From Daucus carota subsp. sativus (Eukaryota > Streptophyta > Magnoliopsida > Apiales > Apiaceae), in contig NC_030381.2 of NCBI RefSeq assembly GCF_001625215.2, positions 39,492,689 through 39,556,688 on the forward strand: DNA of 64,000 bases. The letters are read 5' to 3'. Position numbers and translations under genes: made by a program. The notes beneath the pieces were generated by a model that was given only the letters and a program-made list of their open reading frames with translations, was not told the DNA's origin and made no database searches. Position 1 is the first letter of the stretch. Each line of letters starts with the position of its first letter. Below, in pieces: positions 27,001-37,827 of the stretch.

Positions 27001-28100
27001 CAACCTTTATCAGGGGCTAAAGGAACTAAAGGACTCAACTATCCAGCTAGCTTCAAGCATGGGGAACTTTGACGCCCCAGTTGATGAAACAGTTTTCGAT
27101 GTTGAGAAGGAGATCGATGATCTCTTGCCTGTTGAGGTTAAAGAACAACGTCTGAGTAACCTACTACAAGCCACTTTGGTTGGAGGATGTGTTGCAGCCA
27201 TGCCTTTTCTCAGAATGATTCCTACTTCTGTCCTTTGGGGATACTTTGCTTTTATGGCCATCGAAAGTCTACCTGGCAACCAGTTTTGGGAGAGGATATT
27301 ACTTCTCTTCACTGCACCAAGCAGAAGATACAAGTAGCTACTTAAAAGCCTTTCGTCATTACTAATTCAGATCATTTTCTTTATAAAAAAAATTAATCAT
27401 TGTATTTATGTGCAGAGTTCTAGAAGACTACCATGCTACCTTCGTGGAAACTGTGCCATTCAAGACCATCGCTACATTTACAGTGTTCCAAACAGCATAC
27501 TTGCTCGTCTGTTTTGGGCTTACATGGGTTCCAATTGCAGGACTGTTGTTCCCTCTGATGATTATGCTTTTGGTTCCTGTAAGACAATATTTTCTCCCTA
27601 AATTTTTTAAAGGGGTACACTTGCAAGATTTAGATGCAGCAGAGTATGAAGAGGCACTAGCAATACCATTCAATCTTTCTTCAGTAAGACATCTGTGCCT
27701 TTAACTTTTAGTATGTGGAACAAAATTAAAATATTAAATCATGACATTCCTTCCAATGGTCTAGCTTTAACTAACTTCAGTGCTGTTTAATTTGTTTAAG
27801 ATGGAAGGAGAACAAGGCACTAGAGCTTCTCCTGCGGAGGCTGGAGAACTATTGGATGGAATTGTAACCAGAAGTCGGGGAGAGATTAAACACATCCGTA
27901 GTCCTAAAATCACAAGCTCCACATCAACTCCATTCAATGATCCTAAAAACCTTCAGAGCCCGCACTTTCCACAGAAAGTCTACAGTCCTCGCATCAATGA
28001 GCTTAGGGGTCAGCCAAGTCCTCGCAGTTCTGGGAAAGGAGTATCTAGTCCAACTGGAGAAGTCAGGCCATCTACTCCGAGGAGGAGTCCTCTAAACTAG
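24053..28100 (+). CDS. BOR1: boron (borate) efflux transporter, BOR1 type
   Basis: BOR proteins (SLC4-like) export borate across the plasma membrane and load xylem under boron limitation. Twelve exons: 24053-24156, 24313-24395, 24752-24944, 25059-25197, 25278-25443, 25573-25739, 25855-26028, 26130-26225, 26590-26727, 27014-27333, 27416-27683 and 27801-28100. All phases agree and give 715 residues, near the 704 of Arabidopsis BOR1. Features in order: N-terminal [11 protein letters not shown], transmembrane core with [35 protein letters not shown] around 350-370, a cytosolic loop with YGNM at 398 and YHQM at 405, further membrane spans to about 580, lysines 589 and 592, then [10 protein letters not shown] and a Ser/Pro-rich tail. 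Tyr398 and Tyr405 fall at the numbers known for polar sorting and vacuolar routing in Arabidopsis. The lysines lie beside its ubiquitin site Lys590. Complete, no odd features in the coding part. Confidence 0.96.
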
Positions 28101-28473
28101 ACTCCTTTAAAGAGTTATAAATATCCTTTCTTTTAACCTAAAATGAGGCACGGTGGAGATGGGCTATCGGCTTATCACCTTCCATGATTGCCACTGTTAT
28201 TCTGATATGAATCCCTGTTGGTGTAATGTCTTCTTCTTTCTAGTCTTGTTTTGTAGCTACTGATATGCAAGCTTGTTTGTTTTATTTGTAACTATATAAA
28301 TACTAGTAACAGCTTAGGCTGTTCTTTCTAATGAATAATACATGTTGAAAGATTTTGTGCTTTTGATTCTCTTTTATTTTGTGATGGAAGAACATTTCTA
28401 AATTTACAACTTTGAAGATAACCAGTTATTCACAGATGATTATACCCCCTACTAAATACCATAATGGATTTCA
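28101..28473 (+). other. 3' UTR of the boron transporter and spacer
   Basis: T-rich sequence with AATGAATAATA at about 28329-28340, a plausible near-upstream polyadenylation element. Nothing else seen. Confidence 0.45.
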
Positions 28474-28759
28474 TGAGAACCAGTCCATCTAAAATCTTAA
28501 GGTGTTAAAGAAAGGCCCCAAATGGATATTATGTTATATTTCAACACTCCACCTCACTCGAAATCCCATTTTTAGGGTTGAAGAGTGGATCACGGGCGCC
28601 CATGTTTTAGGCAATTAATGCCTTTGTGTCCATAGTGAGAATATTGGGGGTGACGGAGAGTTCCAAACCTGAGCTCTGATATCATATTGAGAATCAGTCC
28701 ATCTAAAATCATAAGTTGTTAGAGAAAAGCCCAAATGGATCTTATGTTATATTTAAACA
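28474..28759 (-). mobile_element. TRIM (terminal-repeat retrotransposon in miniature)
   Basis: Two direct repeats of about 73 bases (28474-28546 and 28688-28759) read TGAGAAYCAGTCCATCTAAA to AACA on the plus strand. Read on the minus strand they run from TGTT to TCTCA. They flank a 141-base core. On the minus strand the core begins ATATGATATCAGAGCTCAGG, close to the TGGTATCAGAGC primer-binding site for initiator tRNA-Met. Flanks TTTCA (28469-28473) and CTTCA (28760-28764) match at 4 of 5 bases. There is no coding capacity, as usual for TRIMs. Confidence 0.8.
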
Positions 28760-30726
28760 CTTCACTTGAGCTATATAGCTTAACCGATGTAGACAATGAC
28801 ATCAACTATAAGTGCACAGAAAATGTTCAAGCCAATAGTAGTCATGTCTGTTGTAACAATGGCATTATACTGCTAATTGTCCGTCAAGTCGATGCACCAT
28901 AATGAACTCGAGCTGTCAGATTTTCCAGACATTTCAACATATAAATTATATGTCTGCACAAGTTTACAACTAGTATCTCGCACTTGACACAGTGGTGAAG
29001 TGTATGCTTAATTGCTTACTATTTACTCTGATTAATCTAATCTTACTAAATCACGGATCCTCTCGGCGACTCAGTTCAATGGACGACTATAGATTTACGA
29101 CCATTGTTCTTGTCGTCTCCTGGAAATTATTCTTCAAAATCAACACTCAGATTAATGTCACGTTTCAACAGTAAAACATTCATCTGCAAACAAAAACAAG
29201 CATACATTTCTTACCGGGAATAAATTTGTGCCCAAGATTCATGTATTGTTTGACATTCCTGATCAGACAACACCTCTTTTTGGATCTGTTATCATACCAG
29301 AATGAGAAAAAGCAGAGGCCACAGATAAAAGACACATTTCAATCTCCAGACATTCTGAATTGTCGTGTATGATCATTGATCATGAGGCCTAAATTTATAG
29401 CAATTGACTTGGCCTTGAGTGGGGACTGGGCTCTGCAGAGCTCCCTCCCAATGATTTGAGCATCTTAAATCCCATTAATCATTCTCAAACATCACTAAAC
29501 ACATTAATTTTCACCTGAATGGCTGAATCTTTTTAACAATTTTAAGAATATCAACTGTTACAGATTAAGAGCTAATACTATACTTTCATGCGAATATGCA
29601 ATGCATGTACAAATGTCATCAATAATTAAACACACTCATGTATCCGTTTTGTCCTCGAGAAGGACAAAAATACATATCACTCGTCGTCAAGTAAAAAAAA
29701 ATACAAAAGAGAGATACTATTGAACCAAGAGATCGGTGGTATTTTAGCAGTTCTGCTATCAGCAATCAAGATTTGACATGCTAGTTGACTAAATAAATTC
29801 TGATATGGCTTCTTATTCTGATTGAGCCCTATATTCAGAGACCTTTGTCTTGCTCTCCTTTCCTATTCGGGTTCAGACAAATCGACAATTATACTTTTCA
29901 GGACTCACGTTTATGGAAAAGAGAGCTGCGACAAACAATAGAATGGACTATGGAGCCTGCTAAATTTGTTTTAGCTAAACTGTACAACTTCAATTATTCT
30001 CCAGCATAGTTTCACTGCTCTAAACAATTATCGGAAGAAGTGATTTACGTTAAGTTGGATAATTGGAGTTTCATGTGGACATTCAGTTCTTTTTTATAAT
30101 TCAAATGACTGATTTCACAAAAATGGTCAAGATCTCACAAAATCAAAAAGAATGCTCAGAATAACAGGATTCGGAAAAATATCTCCAAATACCGGTTATC
30201 AACAAATATAATTAGGCCAACACCCTGATTTCAAGCTACAAACCATAAATTACATGAAAAATTTAGGTGGGCGAACCTTGCACCACAAAGTTAACAAATA
30301 ATGAATCTTTATTAAATATTAGGGTTTGAAACTGATTCTCAATTTTTACGCTTTCAAATTACTACGATTACAAATTATGAATTTTTATCAAATAATATAA
30401 TTTGAAATTGGTTCTCAATTTTTCGGCTTTCGGGCTACTGCAAAATTAACAATTAGCGAATCTTTAGAAATTACAAATGTACAAAAAAAAAAAAAAAAGC
30501 ACTCCAACACTCTCCTAGTGGTTACTTAAATCACTCAAACACCTAAATATAAAGCGGAAGTACTTTTTAGAAATTACAAATGTTAGCTTTTCTCTCAGAG
30601 GTTCTACTTCCTTCCCAAACATTTTAATCACTTATAAGTCTTAATTTCTAAATTTTATTTCACCTTTTTACTTTAATCAAAAAGTATGTATTTTAGAGTT
30701 GTACTAATGACATATCTATATTGCTA
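28760..30726. other. intergenic DNA, nothing recognised
   Basis: AT-rich with an A16-17 run at about 30481-30498. Small open frames here show no protein pattern. No structured RNA or repeat was identified. Confidence 0.4.
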
Positions 30727-31500
30727 CGGGTTCTAAACTCGAGAAATCTCTCGACGATCACTTTCACAGAGGCAAACGTTATTTTGTCTTGAGAATTTTG
30801 GTAATACTTGCTATTGCAACTCTGTTTTTCAGGTATCTCTTCGTTTTTTTGTTTGTTACTTTCATTTTCTGATTTATTTTGAGTGGAATTGCGAAAAGGT
30901 TTGAATTTAATCTTGTTTGTTTGTGGGTATTTGATTGATTGTTTGTTTAATCTTTGTGTTTTGTTTGGTTTTTGGCAGTGACGGCGGTTTCGGGACGGGA
31001 TCGGTTTCAGAAAGGAAAACGCTAATTGTGCCTTAATTGAGGGCGTTAATTGTGCCTCCTAATTGATGGCGCAAATTGTGCCTCTTGGGCGCAAATTGTG
31101 CCTCTTTATTGAGGGCGTTAATTGTGCCTTATTTAAGGGCGTTAATTGTGTCTTAATTAAGGACATTAATATTTTATTATTATGCTTTAATTAAGAGCTT
31201 AATTGTCTCAATTATGAATTATCATGATTGTGGGAATATTTTGATATAATCTGTTAAATATTTCGACTTATATTATTCTTGTTTCTCTTGTTTTATTTTC
31301 AGGATTCTTGGAAGAAGACCGGTTTTTCTTTTCGGACATTAAAGTTTTATTGTCTAAATTTCCTTGGTGCATGTCAGACGGTTAGATAATAAGTTTTCTT
31401 AAATGATAGAATTATCACGGTAAATTGCCGATTCTCGTTGAGATTTATTCTCATTTTCAAAAAAAAAATAATTTAATTTCACCCAAGGTCCCAATATATT
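30727..31500 (+). other. unexplained transcript-like island
   Basis: Base composition is less AT-skewed than the surroundings. A plausible intron with donor CAG|GTATCTC at about 30833 and acceptor TTTTTGGCAG at about 30979 contains the T-rich text typical of plant introns. It is followed by GACGGCGGTTTCGGGACGGG, a minisatellite, and another T-rich stretch ending in TTTATTTTCAG at about 31302. No open frame of length crosses these joins. It may be a non-coding RNA, a captured leader of some gene, or a pseudogene end. Confidence 0.25.
31015..31185 (+). repeat. minisatellite built on GGCGYWAATTGTGCCT
   Basis: At least six imperfect units carry the core GCGTTAATTGTGCCTTAATT or GCGCAAATTGTGCCTCTT, spaced roughly 17-35 bases apart. 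Later units decay (GTGTCTTAATTAAGGACATT). Not seen elsewhere in the window. Confidence 0.75.
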
Positions 31501-31635
31501 TAAAAGTATATGTATATTAAGTATTAACAAATGATCAGGGCTCTCAACAATTTTGCAGCGTTAACATGTTAATCGAGGCTGTAGCAGTGGAGATTCTACT
31601 TTTGGTAACGGTCCAACGGACCCTTTAAACTTTTA

Positions 31636-31888
31636 CTCCCTCCGTCGCTATTTAGTTGTCCAAAAAAATATTTGTCCTTAAATAATTGTCACATTTAGAA
31701 TTTCAAAACATTTTTTACCACATTTTTCCTAAATTACCCCTAGATTCCTAAATTTCAATATTTGACTTTACAATAACTCCCACTAATTTGTGCATTTATT
31801 AGCAAAGGTGTAAACAAATTTTATAATTTAATACTTTATGATATATGTGTGTTTTGCAAAGTGGACAACTAAAAAAGAACGGAGGGAA
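31636..31888. mobile_element. Stowaway MITE
   Basis: Starts CTCCCTCCGTCGCTATTTAG after TA and ends ACTAAAAAAGAACGGAGGGA before TA. 253 bases, no coding capacity. TTGTCCA near the left end pairs with TGGACAA near the right end. Confidence 0.85.
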
Positions 31889-32186
31889 TACTATATTATG
31901 TCCATTATGGGACGGGATGGTGTTGTATGTATAGACCAGTAAAATAGAGCTTCACAATGTGGGCTTAACCCAAATTTTTGTGTAGATGATCACAACTATA
32001 GTTTGTATTATAGTCGGGCTGCATGCCCAGTATATTGTTATTTTAGTGTTAACAGACTTTGAATTATTTGTCAGCCCAAAGCAAAATATAGGATGCCTGA
32101 AGCCTGGAACACACAATTCAGTTCAGACTTTCGGACTATCTCGCATGTAAAATTAGAATAAAAATATTAAAATATTAAATATTATA

Positions 32187-33702
32187 CTCCCTCCGTCCTG
32201 GGTAATTATAAAAAATGTATAAAATTAGATGAAAAGTGGGTAAAGCAGTGATATCGATTTGAGATAGTGGCGGAAAGTAGTGTATGTAATAGTGTTTATA
32301 TTATTATAAAATGGAGATAGTGGAAGGAAGTAGCGGGTGTGGTAGTGTTTTATATTAGGGAAAATAGATTTTTTTGCCACCCAACTTATTATTTGTTTAG
32401 AAACCTACCACTGAACTATAATTTTTTTCTTTTTTGTCACTAATGTTAGGTTCGGACTTTTTTTTGTCACTAACGTTAGGTTCGGATTTGATTATTAACA
32501 CTATGTTATTTTTTTTGGTATTATTAAAATATGGTGTTAGTCTGCAATATAATGGCGATCTGATATGTGTTTATATCTTAGTGTCCTAGGTAGTTTACCT
32601 TGGAGGACGAGAGTTGGACACGCATTTTGAGACTCCAAAAAATTTTAAAAATTATTTTATTTTATTTTTTTTGTATAAAATTTAATGTTGGTTTTTTTTT
32701 CCTTAAAAAAACGTTGGATTTTTTTTTGTCACTAACGTTATGTTTTGATTGGATTATTAACAATATGTTATTTTTTAAGCATTATAAAAACATAGTGGTA
32801 GTCTGCAATATTATGGTGATATGATATGTGTCTGTAACATTATATACAGTCATCTATATGTCCTTTAGCTAGTTTACCTTGAAGTATGAGAGTTTAACAG
32901 GCATTTTAAGAAACTAAAAAAATTTAGTTTTATGAATTATTTTAAGACTTCACAAATATATAGTATCACTTGACTTTATAGTTATTTACCACTACTTGTC
33001 ACGTATTTTAAGGTTCCCACTTTTTATAAATATAGTTTCATAAGTTAATTTTGAGATTTCCTTTCTGAGTAAAAAAATCCGTACTCTCGTCCTCTAAGAT
33101 AAACTACCTAGGACACATCCTCTAAGATAAACTACCTAGGACACATATGGAGTACTACATATAAAGATATAGACACAGATCACTATTATATTGCAGACTA
33201 CCGAAAAATAAATTTTCGAAAAATATCGTTTAGATGGTCAGAAATTTAAATAAAGGTCTGATTTTAATTAAATATAATAAAATTTCCCAAAATACCCCTT
33301 CAAAAATTAACGGTAACGGCAGAAGATAACGGAAAGGGTGCAAAGTGTCTACGGGTTAAAAGTAAGGGGCTGCATAGTGTTTATTCCAAAATTATTAGGT
33401 GCAATGTGCAACATGCTGAAATCAAAAGGGTGCCAAATGCAATTAACTCTAAAAAGAATAACACAGTGTTAATAATCAAATCCGAACCTAACGTTAGTGA
33501 CAAAAAAAAATCCGAACCTAACATTAGTGACAAAAAAAAAATAAATTATAGTTCAGTGGTAGGTTTCTAAACAAATAATAAGTTGGGTGGCAAAAAAATC
33601 TATTTTCCCTTTATATTATTAAAAGTTATTATTTTTGAAATGTATAGAAATGATGGGACATCCAAAAAGAAAACTGTATATAAATGAATGGGACAGATGG
33701 AG
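32187..33702. mobile_element. Stowaway MITE split by a nested Mutator-like element
   Basis: The left end CTCCCTCCGTCCTGGGTAAT after TA (32185-32186) and the right end GAATGGGACAGATGGAG before TA (33703-33704) belong to one element of about 255 bases. It is interrupted at 32358-33609. Its halves match the left and right halves of the element at 11641-11953, which confirms they were once contiguous. Confidence 0.85.
32358..33609. mobile_element. non-autonomous Mutator-like element, 1252 bp
   Basis: Terminal inverted repeats of about 155 bases begin GGGAAAATAGATTTTTTTGC and carry two copies of a CACTAAYGTTAGGTTCGGA motif each. Exact 9-bp flanks TTTATATTA (32349-32357 and 33610-33618) show a Mutator-type insertion. 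Further inside are more inverted matches (CCTAGGTAGTTTACCTTGGA versus its complement near 33095-33140). A non-repeated segment at about 33285-33450 carries text such as AATACCCCTTC that may be yet another insertion. No transposase; the small frame at 32600 is chance. Confidence 0.85.
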
Positions 33703-33704
33703 TA

Positions 33705-34937
33705 TAATTTTAAATCATCGGCCGGGGACAGGATTATTTAAAACTTAATTTTTACATATTTATGAAAAGTATATTGATGCAATTATGTATATAAATTACT
33801 TAAAAACATATTTTAATTAGAAAACGTATATAATTATATATAAATGTATCCGGAGAAAATGAGATATGAAAATATATAAAATGATAATATAAATATTACA
33901 AGTAAATCACACATTTTATAATATTAGTATATTAAAATTTTCAAACACAAGCAACTTACTTCTTAGCCTGGTACATGAATTTACTAGAAGTGAATGATTT
34001 CAAATTCTTACTTCCAGCCTGGTACATGAATTTACCTAAGTGAATGAATTTACCGTTTTGAGTTCAGTGACCAAATTGATACATTAAGCCCAGTTCAGTG
34101 ATTAATTTGATAATTAACCCGTTTTGTTTTCAATCAAAATAAACTAATTGCAACAAATGTCTTTGACTAGAGATATTGCTGGAAAAACCTCAAAATCGTA
34201 ATATATATACATTATATTAAATTAAATTAAATTAAAATATTAAAATTTTTGAACCATCACTCGCGATTTTACATACTATGAAAGGACATTACGAGATGCT
34301 CAAAAGATGGTAGGTGTTCACTCAAGAATAGACAGGTTGGTGCCTCTTGTTTCGTTGTAAAGCATACCATGTCCACCACTCACGGCACTTAAAGACAGCC
34401 GTTCCCTCCTTAAATTATTACATATCTTTTGAAATAAATATCCAACCAAATTTTATGGACTAAATATTTACAGTACATCCAATTTGGGAATAATTTTGAC
34501 TTCTCTAACATTTTTCAATAATAATGAAATTTTAAATGACTAATTTTGTGCACTATCTTTATATATATTACTATTACTATAAATTAATAAACTGGGTGGT
34601 TGTGAATTACTCTGATTTCTTAAAAATAAATTATAAAATTATATTTTACAAGAACATAAAATGGATAAGTATTATTTTTCATGCCATTTTCCGCGATAAA
34701 CACTTTATACTATTTATAGAAAAACAGAGTGGTGGAATTCCACACGAAACTTCAACGAGGAAGATGAGCATTTTATCTGCAGACAAAAGTCATTACCACA
34801 CCAGAGCAACTAAACCACGACCACCCAAGACAGGTGGTGTTTAATAACGATGACTTGTCTTCGGGTCGTCCTCTGCGCTCAACTATTGCACCTACTGTGT
34901 TCCGATGTTTACAAACAACTTAATCAACAAAATGTTA
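33705..34937. other. intergenic DNA
   Basis: AT-rich. A short direct repeat (AGCCTGGTACATGAATTTAC at about 33966 and 34017) is present. No gene supported; the open frame at 34536-34844 has no recognisable pattern. Confidence 0.4.
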
Positions 34938-35172
34938 CTCCCTCCGTCCCATTTTAACTGCTTTTGATTTTTTTACACGTATTTTAAGATGTTAAAAAAA
35001 TCATATCTAAACATAGTTATTCTTTATAAAATTTATATCAAATTAAAATTTGGAATCTAAACTTTTATTTGATATAAGAATTGAACTTTTTTATTGAGTG
35101 TAGCTATTGTTTTTTTACGCCTCAATATACGTGTTAAAAAGTCAAAAATCAGTTAAAATGGGACAGAGGGAG
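34938..35172. mobile_element. Stowaway MITE, family member 1
   Basis: Starts CTCCCTCCGTCCCATTTTAA after TA and ends CAGTTAAAATGGGACAGAGG GAG before TA. It shares its body with the element at 37590-37825 (CACGTATTTTAAGATG, TTTATTTGATATAA), so the two are copies of one family flanking the first NIMIN gene. Confidence 0.9.
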
Positions 35173-35996
35173 TAGATTTTTTCGTACGCATAGGGGTGAT
35201 CGAAAAATATTTTTCAATGAATATATATAATACAGTTTTCAGAAATATATATTGCCTTTTTGGATATGCTTAAAACCCTTGATTTCTAGTATGAGTCGGA
35301 AGAGCCGATAAATCCTTGGTTTATTTTTATTTTTCAAATTTGATTTCAAGAAAATTTATATTATTACTCTATAAGATGATATATAATATTTTTATTATTA
35401 AATTAATAATTTTCCTATCTTTATCGATAAGTTATAAGTTGTAATTATAAAAGAAAATTGAAATATATATTAAAAATTACATTTTACTTATAGGTAAAAT
35501 CTCACTTGCTATTAACAAGAACTTTTTTATGTTAAGTTAAACCGTCACTGTTTGGTTTTGTACTAATCGAGTTTATGAGAAAATATATTACAGTCTAGGT
35601 TCAAGTTTTACATATTCGAACGCAAGAAACAAAATAGCTCATGAATTGGCCAGAATCTGTTTGCTTAATTGCTTCATTATATGCAGGTATTCTCCATTGC
35701 AATAAAATTATCTTCTGTTTATAAATTGCACAAAATAAAAACCAAACTCCGATTTCATTAAAACAAACAAGTCTAACTACTTTAACCCTTGAATCATTAA
35801 GAAATGCTGTCTGCAAAATGGAGCGTGAGGTTCATATTATGGTATGCTGTGTCACGGTTCATAGTTCATACCGCGGCAAATCATAATTAATTAAAGATGT
35901 ATTGCAGAAACAACCATACTCTATTAAACATCCAGTACGTACCAAAATAAATCGATCAACACGTACTAATTAGCTAAAATGCTAAACAACATGAAA
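35173..35996. other. spacer and 3' UTR of the first NIMIN gene
   Basis: AT-rich sequence, nothing recognised. The small minus-strand frame at 35601-35816 has no family pattern. Confidence 0.4.
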
Positions 35997-36383
35997 TCAA
36001 AGAGCAAGCGTCAAGTCTAGCTCGTCTTCATTATATTCATCTTCCACCTTCTCTTTTTTCTTATCAATTCCACTAACCAAACCAGCACGGCCTATCTGAA
36101 ACGCTAGAGGACACTTTCTCTCGTTCTCATGCGTAAAATCTTCCCACCGAAACGCCGGAACCCAACCCGAATCGTTTTTTATTTTCTTCGTGTTCCTCGT
36201 CTCGAGTTCCTTGAGCTCATTTCTTCGACGGTTTCGCGCCTCTTGGTACCCTCTAACCAGCGCAAAGAACGTCTCAATTTTTTCTTCTTCTTTCTCATCA
36301 TCATCGTCGTCGATCACTTCTTCTTCTTCTTCTTCTTCATTCAGCTCCCGAATTTTCTCCGGAGTTTCCACGAAATTTTTCAT
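35997..36383 (-). CDS. NIMIN: NIMIN-type NPR1-interacting protein (copy A)
   Basis: NIMIN proteins bind the salicylate co-activator NPR1 in the nucleus and dampen PR gene expression. A single exon of 128 residues: an acidic run (EEEEEEE then DDDDD, about 16-34), the family core ETFFALVRGYQEARNRRRNEL at about 37-57, a basic stretch KKIKND, WVPAFRWEDF at 74-83 containing the EDF NPR1-contact motif, and a C-terminal EAR-type LDLTLAL ending the protein. The frame is open upstream as far as 36536. However, a TATATAAA box at 36453-36460 puts transcription start near 36428, so the Met at 36383 is chosen. Copy B lies 3 kb away in the same orientation. Identification rests on the core, EDF and EAR motifs together; assignment to NIMIN1, 2 or 3 is not attempted. 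Confidence 0.9.
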   Translation of the reverse strand: MKNFVETPEKIRELNEEEEEEEVIDDDDDEKEEEKIETFFALVRGYQEARNRRRNELKELETRNTKKIKNDSGWVPAFRWEDFTHENERKCPLAFQIGRAGLVSGIDKKKEKVEDEYNEDELDLTLAL

Positions 36384-36452
36384 ATTTTTCGGGAGAGTTT
36401 CGAGTTTAAAATGTGGTAGTGCTTGTGGTATGATTCGGTCATGGAATGGTGA

Positions 36453-36586
36453 TTTATATATAATATTACGAGAGTTTAAGAAAAGGAATTTTGTGTGAAT
36501 TCGAAAGACGAATCGAGCCATTGTGGTTATAGTCAATGTGGAATTTTGTGATGATCATGTTCCGTGACGCAAGTGCGGCAACGTCA
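36453..36586 (-). promoter_or_regulatory. NIMIN copy A promoter: TATA box and TGACG/CGTCA pair
   Basis: TATATAAA (minus strand) at 36453-36460. About 105-125 bases further upstream are TGACG at 36565-36569 and CGTCA at 36582-36586, an inverted pair with a 12-base gap. TGACG is the core bound by TGA bZIP factors, the DNA-binding partners of NPR1, and as-1-like elements drive salicylate response of NIMIN genes in other plants. Binding here is inferred. Confidence 0.5.
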
Positions 36587-36782
36587 TTTGCGTAGTCCAT
36601 ATATTCCTAACGTTGGGTAGAAAATTGAAATTGCCGAGTCTAGTGCAGTACTCTCTTATGTCTTTTATTCAAACTCCGAAATCACGTGGTGGGGCGTGCC
36701 TACCTAATAGGAAGTACCAAGAATGAAATACACGACGATATGGTAAGGAAAGGAAATTTAAACTAAAATCTGAAAAAAATAA

Positions 36783-36855
36783 TTCCGTTGCCGGGACTTG
36801 AACCCGGGTCTTTCGGGTGAGAGCCGAATATCCTGACCAACTAGACTACAACGGA
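36783..36855 (-). tRNA. tRNA-Glu-CTC: tRNA-Glu (CTC)
   Basis: The 73-base minus-strand sequence folds as a cloverleaf. The acceptor stem TCCGTTG pairs with CAACGGA. The D-arm contains TAGTCTAGTTGGTCAGGA, the anticodon stem TTCGG/CCGAA holds the loop CTCTCAC with anticodon CTC, and the T-arm has GGGTTCAAGTCCC. No intron; discriminator base A; CCA is not encoded, as expected for a nuclear gene. It lies about 200 bases upstream of the NIMIN copy A TGACG pair on the same strand. Confidence 0.96.
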
Positions 36856-37589
36856 GTGCGGTTGAATCCTGATGTATGGCTTATGAATACAACTACCCAC
36901 TCTCCCAGTTGTAAGTATTGCTGCTGCGGACTATATTCGTTTGGTTGCCTCATATCTCAGAAATTAAGTAACTTCTGTTTTAGAAAAGATTTATAAACAA
37001 TATTTAGAAAAAAAGGTATTTATGTAAATAAAAAAAATATTTTTTTAGTATTTGAATTAATAAAATAATATATTTAATATAATAAGTTTATCCAAACATG
37101 CTCAATTTAGATTTGAAAACTATGAATAACTTTGATTTTCATTTTGCTTCCTTTTTCCAAACCTTACTATGAAAATTTTCTGCACCACTTAACAAAAAAT
37201 TGAATTAAGTTTATGCACCAAAAGGCAAAATTTCATCCATAATCTTCATGATAGTTCATTTCATTCTCGACAATCAAGAAGCATTATGTATATAGCAGGT
37301 TATCAAATGCAGATATGAGATATATGATCATTACAAAAACTCTTTCAGCAAAGGAAACACATGGCTCCCCAGCAGGCCCATAAATTTGCTTAATTAAAAG
37401 ACGCGTTTGCCTTTTTAACTCGTTGAGAAGTTATCGATTTTCTTAATCTATGCTGCTGTAGTATTTTATTACAAAGAAAATCTCATGAGCCGGTTTGGCT
37501 GCTTAACTAGCGCCACGATTACTGTAAATATGTAATATAAGTGGTGAGCGACGAGGTCACACTTTTGTTTTCGTTAAACAAATAATTTA
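36856..37589. other. spacer holding duplicated segment, copy 1
   Basis: Bases about 37240-37570 are a diverged copy of about 38830-39130. Shared text includes ACAATCAAGRAGCATTA, ACATGGCTCCCC, AAGACGCGT and the run CATGAGCYGGTTTRGYTGCT. Read on the minus strand this copy has several stops. No gene is supported here. Confidence 0.6.
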
Positions 37590-37825
37590 CTCCCTCTGTC
37601 CCATTTTAACTGATGTTTGACTTTTTAACACGTATATTGAGATGTAAAAAACTAATATCTACACTCTGATGAAAAATTTCAATTCTTACATCAAATAAAA
37701 GTTTAGATTCTAAACTTTTATTTGATATAAATTTTATAAAAAATAATTATATTTAGGTGTGATTTTCTTAACACTTTAAAATACGTGTAAAAAAGTCAAA
37801 AGCAGTTAAAATGGGACGGAGGAAG
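37590..37825. mobile_element. Stowaway MITE, family member 2
   Basis: Starts CTCCCTCTGTCCCATTTTAA after TA (37588-37589) and ends CAGTTAAAATGGGACGGAGG AAG before TA (37826-37827). Same family and near-identical length as 34938-35172. Confidence 0.9.
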
Positions 37826-37827
37826 TA

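Noticed and set aside
32600-32824. 74-codon frame inside the Mutator-like element
   Set aside because: It is T-rich and low in complexity, with no transposase motif.
36129-36498. Two open frames on the plus strand opposite NIMIN copy A
   Set aside because: They are antisense shadows: the poly-Ser and poly-Phe runs simply mirror the poly-Glu/Asp codons of the real gene.
36384-36536. N-terminal extension of NIMIN copy A (MARFVFRIHTKF...)
   Set aside because: A TATATAAA box lies within it and the family core starts downstream, so this stretch is promoter and leader, not protein.
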